Below, one piece after another: positions 60,396 through 64,000 of a stretch of 64,000 nucleotides of DNA. The notes under the pieces are model-generated. The model was not told where the DNA came from and made no database searches. It saw nothing but the letters and a program-made list of their open reading frames with translations. This stretch comes from Adenanthera pavonina (taxonomy: Eukaryota; Streptophyta; Magnoliopsida; Fabales; Fabaceae). A program made the position numbers and the translations under genes. The stretch's first letter is position 1. Each line of letters opens with the position of its first letter. The stretch is from NCBI GenBank assembly GCA_026686845.1, contig JAIVEN010000028.1, positions 9,501,001 to 9,565,000 on the forward strand, given 5' to 3'.

Positions 60396-62894
60396 TGTAA
60401 TATCCTAAAATTTTACTAGATATCAAGTAATATAAGAGAAAACAATGAATGATACTGTAAAATGTACTAGGAATTCATGAAAAAGGATAGATATCGTTTG
60501 ACATGAAATAAGGCAAAGAGATTATTTTCCCGATTAGACAAAGAAATGGAAAATTTTGTTTTTGCCCCTAGAAATTAAGATAAATGCATTTTAGCCCCTC
60601 AAGTGGAAAAGTCACAGGGAATGCATGAGAATATATATTTTGGGGAAAATTATGGCTAATGACACGGAAGTTTCAAAAATTATAATTTAACCTCAGGTCA
60701 GGGCAATTTTGTAAATATGTAAAATTACTGTTAAAACGAAGCTCACAACAAGATGAGTCCAATGATATATAGCAAAGAAATAATAAGTGCTGAGTATCCA
60801 AAAGTAACTTATGGGCCCCATAGAAGATTAAAAGATGATCAGGACACGATATGGGACTTACACAGATACCATTTGAGACAAGATAATTAAGAAAATATAA
60901 ATATAAATTTGGAATAGCCCTGTAGCCTAAAAATACTAATTTACTATAAAAAGTAGTTTTATCGGTACAGTTACAAATTAACCGGTTAAGGACATATCTG
61001 GACTACGAAAATATGCAGTATTTGGACAATTTTTCATCTCTCCTAGGCATTTGGATAGATTACTTTTTTTGGCTAAAACTTCTCAAAGAAGGATTGAATT
61101 TTTGGCCAAATAACTTGGGTAAGAAGGCTTGACTTTTGGCTAAAAAGGGTGATTAGTGTTAAGTGAGTTATTAGTGAGTGATTAGGCCATATAATCCTCT
61201 CTTTACTCTCCATTCTGAATGACACTTTTAGCAGCAAAAATAAAGGAAGAAAACACAAGAAACAAAGAGAGAAAGAAGAAAAGAAAGCTTGAGGGAAATC
61301 TAAAGCTCAAGTTTTGGTAAGTTGCTTTACTACCCTAAGCTTGTTGTTTGTAGAGTTTGGTGGTTGGTTCATGGTGTGATTTCTCCTTTTCTCTCCCTTA
61401 GAGTTTTGGCTAGACCTTAATCCATGAAGAAAATGAGTTTTCATCCACTAAACTTGGGGAAAATGCTAAACTAGTCACCTAAAGTATGCAAATGGAAGTA
61501 ATTTGAGGCATTTTGTAATATAGCAATTTCTCTCCATTTCCCCTGATTTTTTGTCATGGTTTGTGTTTAGAGTTGGAATTTCATGTTTTTAACCCCAAAA
61601 ATAGATTCCTTGGGTCCAAATTAGTTAAGTACAAGTGTTGGTTTCAAAGAAAACTCAAAGGAAAGCAAAATAAGAATTTTAGGTTTTGTGAGAACTATAT
61701 AGTATTACTCTTTAAAACAATGGCTAAGATACTTAAATGGTGATATGGATAGGTTCAAAGAAGCTGTGGAGAGCTCAAGAAGTGGTGTACCAAGTGTGGG
61801 AAGCTAGGAAATACTCAAAGGTAGTAAATTTACTGATTTTGCACTATGTTGTGTTTTATAATTTCTATGAGCTTGATCACTTGTCACATGGTTTTTTTGA
61901 TGATTTATGATTGTTTATTAAGCTAAATGAAGAGGTTTGTGCCTATGGATATCCATTTTGCAAGCTGAAATTCTGCCCAAATTTTGATCGAATTATGTGA
62001 TTTAATGTGTTCAAGTGATTATTGTTTGTTTCAATGAACCTTAATGTTCACTGTGATAATATATGTGCTTGATTTGGTAACTACTACTGAGATTCTTTGA
62101 ATTTCACCTTCCCATATACTAACCATGTCTAGGAAGCAATTATGGCAAGGCCACCAAGGAAGAGAAAGGAAAGGAGATAGAACTTGGTCATTAGTATGTT
62201 ATTGCTTGCAATGGCCATGAGTTTTGAGCATTTGTGTAAATTTGTAAAAATGATGTTAAATCTATTTCTTCATGCTTTTATGTTACTTTAGTCTTAGTGA
62301 ATGTATGGCATGATATGAGGATAAATTATAGCCATGTAAATATTTTATATCTTTTGCTTTGCAAAATACTTAGATGCAAATGGTCATTCTGACCTCTTCA
62401 TGGTAAACATGCCACTGTTTGGACATTTTATTGTGTAAAGTATGAATGTCATATATGGATAAGATACAGAAAAAAAAAAGATCTTTCAAATAGTCCAAAG
62501 AGCACTATATTTGGATGTGTGTGTTAATTATAGTGATTTTTTGAATTCAGCTCCAGAAAACTGGATTTCCTAAAATTGACCAAATGAACAGTAGAATTTC
62601 ACAAAATTTACTGTACAAATTGGCCTAGTCATTGCTCTATTTTATATTTTTTTCCATGTATACAATATTCTAAGATATTTTTAGAGACTTGAATTACTTA
62701 CATATGATTTTTATAGAATTAGTTATGATTTTTCAAAATTCATTCGATAATAGGATTTGGTTCACATGAACAGTACCAACAAATATGAAAAATTCTGTTT
62801 TGTTATTTTCTTTGATTCAAGCTTCTAATAAATTATAAATGGACTCTATAATGGTCTAATACATAGAAAAAAGGTCTAAAATCAAGGTGTTACA
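60396..62894 (+). repeat. 3' LTR of gypsy element A
   Basis: TGTAATATCCTAAAATTTTA to AAATCAAGGTGTTACA, 2499 bp. It is followed by TAGCA (62895-62899), one base different from the TGGCA before the 5' LTR (53211-53215), a plausible decayed target duplication. Both flanks fall in one family X LTR (element B). The first 1.25 kb matches the 5' LTR at 53216; the second half is only in this copy. Confidence 0.85.
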
Positions 62895-62899
62895 TAGCA

Positions 62900-62996
62900 C
62901 ATCGTGGCTCCATATGATTCTAGACCAAATCAGAGTTTTTTGCTGTTTTGAGGTTTTAAGAGTTGTTTTCGGGGTTCTTGAAGGTAGGTTATTACA
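62900..62996 (+). repeat. 5' LTR of gypsy element B, last part
   Basis: The end of the LTR begun at 52789, resuming after element A. It ends GAAGGTAGGTTATTACA, matching the end of the family X solo LTR (GGGAGTAAGGTGTTACA, minus strand at 22404). Confidence 0.8.
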
Positions 62997-62999
62997 TTT

Positions 63000-63011
63000 T
63001 GGTATCAAAGC
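63000..63011 (+). other. Primer binding site of gypsy element B
   Basis: TGGTATCAAAGC, one base different from the usual initiator Met-tRNA site, four bases after the LTR end. It sets the plus orientation. Confidence 0.85.
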
Positions 63012-63142
63012 AATGATTTAGGCCATTGCTTCTATTTTTGGTAATGCTTGGCATAATCATAACTGCATAGACTTGGATATTCCCATTGCAATACAAGTCT
63101 AGAGTCATGAAACTAAACATGTTGTTACTTTTGTGTTGCAGA

Positions 63143-64000
63143 AAATGTCTCATAGAGGAAGACAAAGCAACAGTGATTTGATAAGACAGATGCATGAGAT
63201 GTTGGCATACCTCAATGATCATGTAAATACCTAGGGGAAACACTTAATAGAATGAAACAATAGTTGAACCAATAGAGGTATGGCGATATGAATGAAGAGG
63301 CCAGCATGTATATGGATTTGAATATTAAGGTAATGATGATGAAGATGAGGTGGAATCGGAGAGAGCCCCAAGAGCTAAAAGAAGGGGTATCTCATCTCAA
63401 TTGAAGGACTTTTGAAACTTCATTCCCCCATCTCTCAAAGGTAAAATGAATTTTGCATTAGCTATGAAATGGATAGACCAACTTGAGACCATATTCGGTG
63501 TGATAGATTGCACCTCTGAGCAAAAGGTGCAACTGGCAGTGTTCAAGCTGAGAAGAAGGCTAAGCGCTGGTGGAGGAGTATTCTACCCAGCGTTGAATCT
63601 GCCCTAATGAATTAGGAACAATTTAAAGAAAGATTCTTCACATACTACTTCCCTCCTCCCTTGATGATGCAAAAGGAGGCTGAATTTCTAGCTTTTCAAC
63701 ATAGGAACTTGTCAACTAATGATTATATTGACCAATTTCTGGATCTAGCTAAATATTCCACTTACTTGAACAATCACCCTAATGATAAGTGGAAGGCTCA
63801 ACGATTGTTTGAAGGAGCTCATCTAGAAATCAAGGAAAGGTTGAAAATAGTTGAATTTGTATCCTTTAAGGACTTGTGTGCAAAGATGCATGTTCTATCC
63901 TTTAAGGACTCCATGATCCAAGCCTTTTCTTATCTAGGAGCTATTGGAGGTGTCAATAAAAGAAGTAGATTTGGCAATAGTAGTGGTAGTAGTGGTTCTA
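63143..64000 (+). pseudogene. Ty3/gypsy Gag of element B, cut by the window edge
   Basis: Starts at ATG 63143 (MSHRGRQSNSDLIRQ), quickly met by a stop at about 63231. The retrotrans_gag region reads SLKGKMNFALAMKWIDQLE, TSEQKVQLAVFKLRR and, after a one-base frame change near 63560, the WW-type helix. It continues with FFTYYFPPPLMMQKEAEFLA, STNDYIDQFLDLAKYSTYL and GAHLEIKERLK. The end at 64000 is a Ser/Gly-rich stretch that in this family precedes the zinc knuckle. Protease and pol would lie to the right. Confidence 0.85.

Noticed and set aside
60396..62996. A single LTR shared between two tandem gypsy elements
   Set aside because: The sequence from 62895 to 62996 does not belong to LTR A. 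It matches the end of the family X LTR, and a near-matching 5-bp duplication brackets element A, so nesting explains the arrangement better.

Overview
The window is repeat-dense nuclear DNA from a flowering plant, probably a eudicot. The evidence is AT-rich sequence, plant-type LTR retrotransposons (a SIRE/Maximus-like Ty1/copia family with an env-like ORF, and several Ty3/gypsy families including one with chromodomain traces), and a CACTA (En/Spm) DNA transposon with plant TNP2 and Ulp1 genes. I see no convincing single-copy host gene, tRNA, rRNA or CRISPR array. Every long coding stretch belongs to a mobile element, and almost all are broken by stops or frameshifts.

Layout. 1-16221 is a three-level nest. 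A minus-strand gypsy element (5' LTR 15294-16221, PBS, gag) is interrupted at 12928/12929 by a plus-strand SIRE-like copia element (S1: RT/RNase H 6510-7801, env-like ORF 8795-11007, 3' LTR 11277-12928). S1 is itself split inside its RT at 6509/6510 by a minus-strand relative (S2: 5' LTR 5496-6509, PBS, gag-pol down to 504). 17720-19581 is a minus-oriented solo LTR of this copia family with a perfect GACTT target duplication. 20763-26234 is an old gypsy LTR with another gypsy solo LTR (22404-24832) inside it. 26235-30790 holds non-coding sequence with a roughly 45-bp minisatellite (28955-29456). 30790-51740 is a minus-strand gypsy element whose 5' LTR is broken by a copia-type solo LTR (37032-38762, GATCA duplication) and by an 11.1-kb CACTA transposon (39589-50717, CAA duplication). 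52240-52788 is the end of a second CACTA family. 52789-64000 is a plus-strand gypsy element whose 5' LTR was split by another gypsy element (53216-62894); its gag runs off the window.

How parts relate. The CACTA element carries a TNP2 transposase gene and a second gene combining a Transposase_24-like region, a coiled coil and a Ulp1-like cysteine protease, both on the minus strand between hairpin-rich termini. The retroelements supply gag, protease, integrase and RT/RNase H modules, but each visible copy is disabled.

Most unusual items: (1) a duplicated-domain ORF of unknown function between the 5' LTR and gag of the gypsy element at 53216-62894; (2) copia LTRs that share a skeleton but carry two unrelated families of short internal repeats; (3) a long CACTA element with matching target duplication and different hairpin arms at its two ends.
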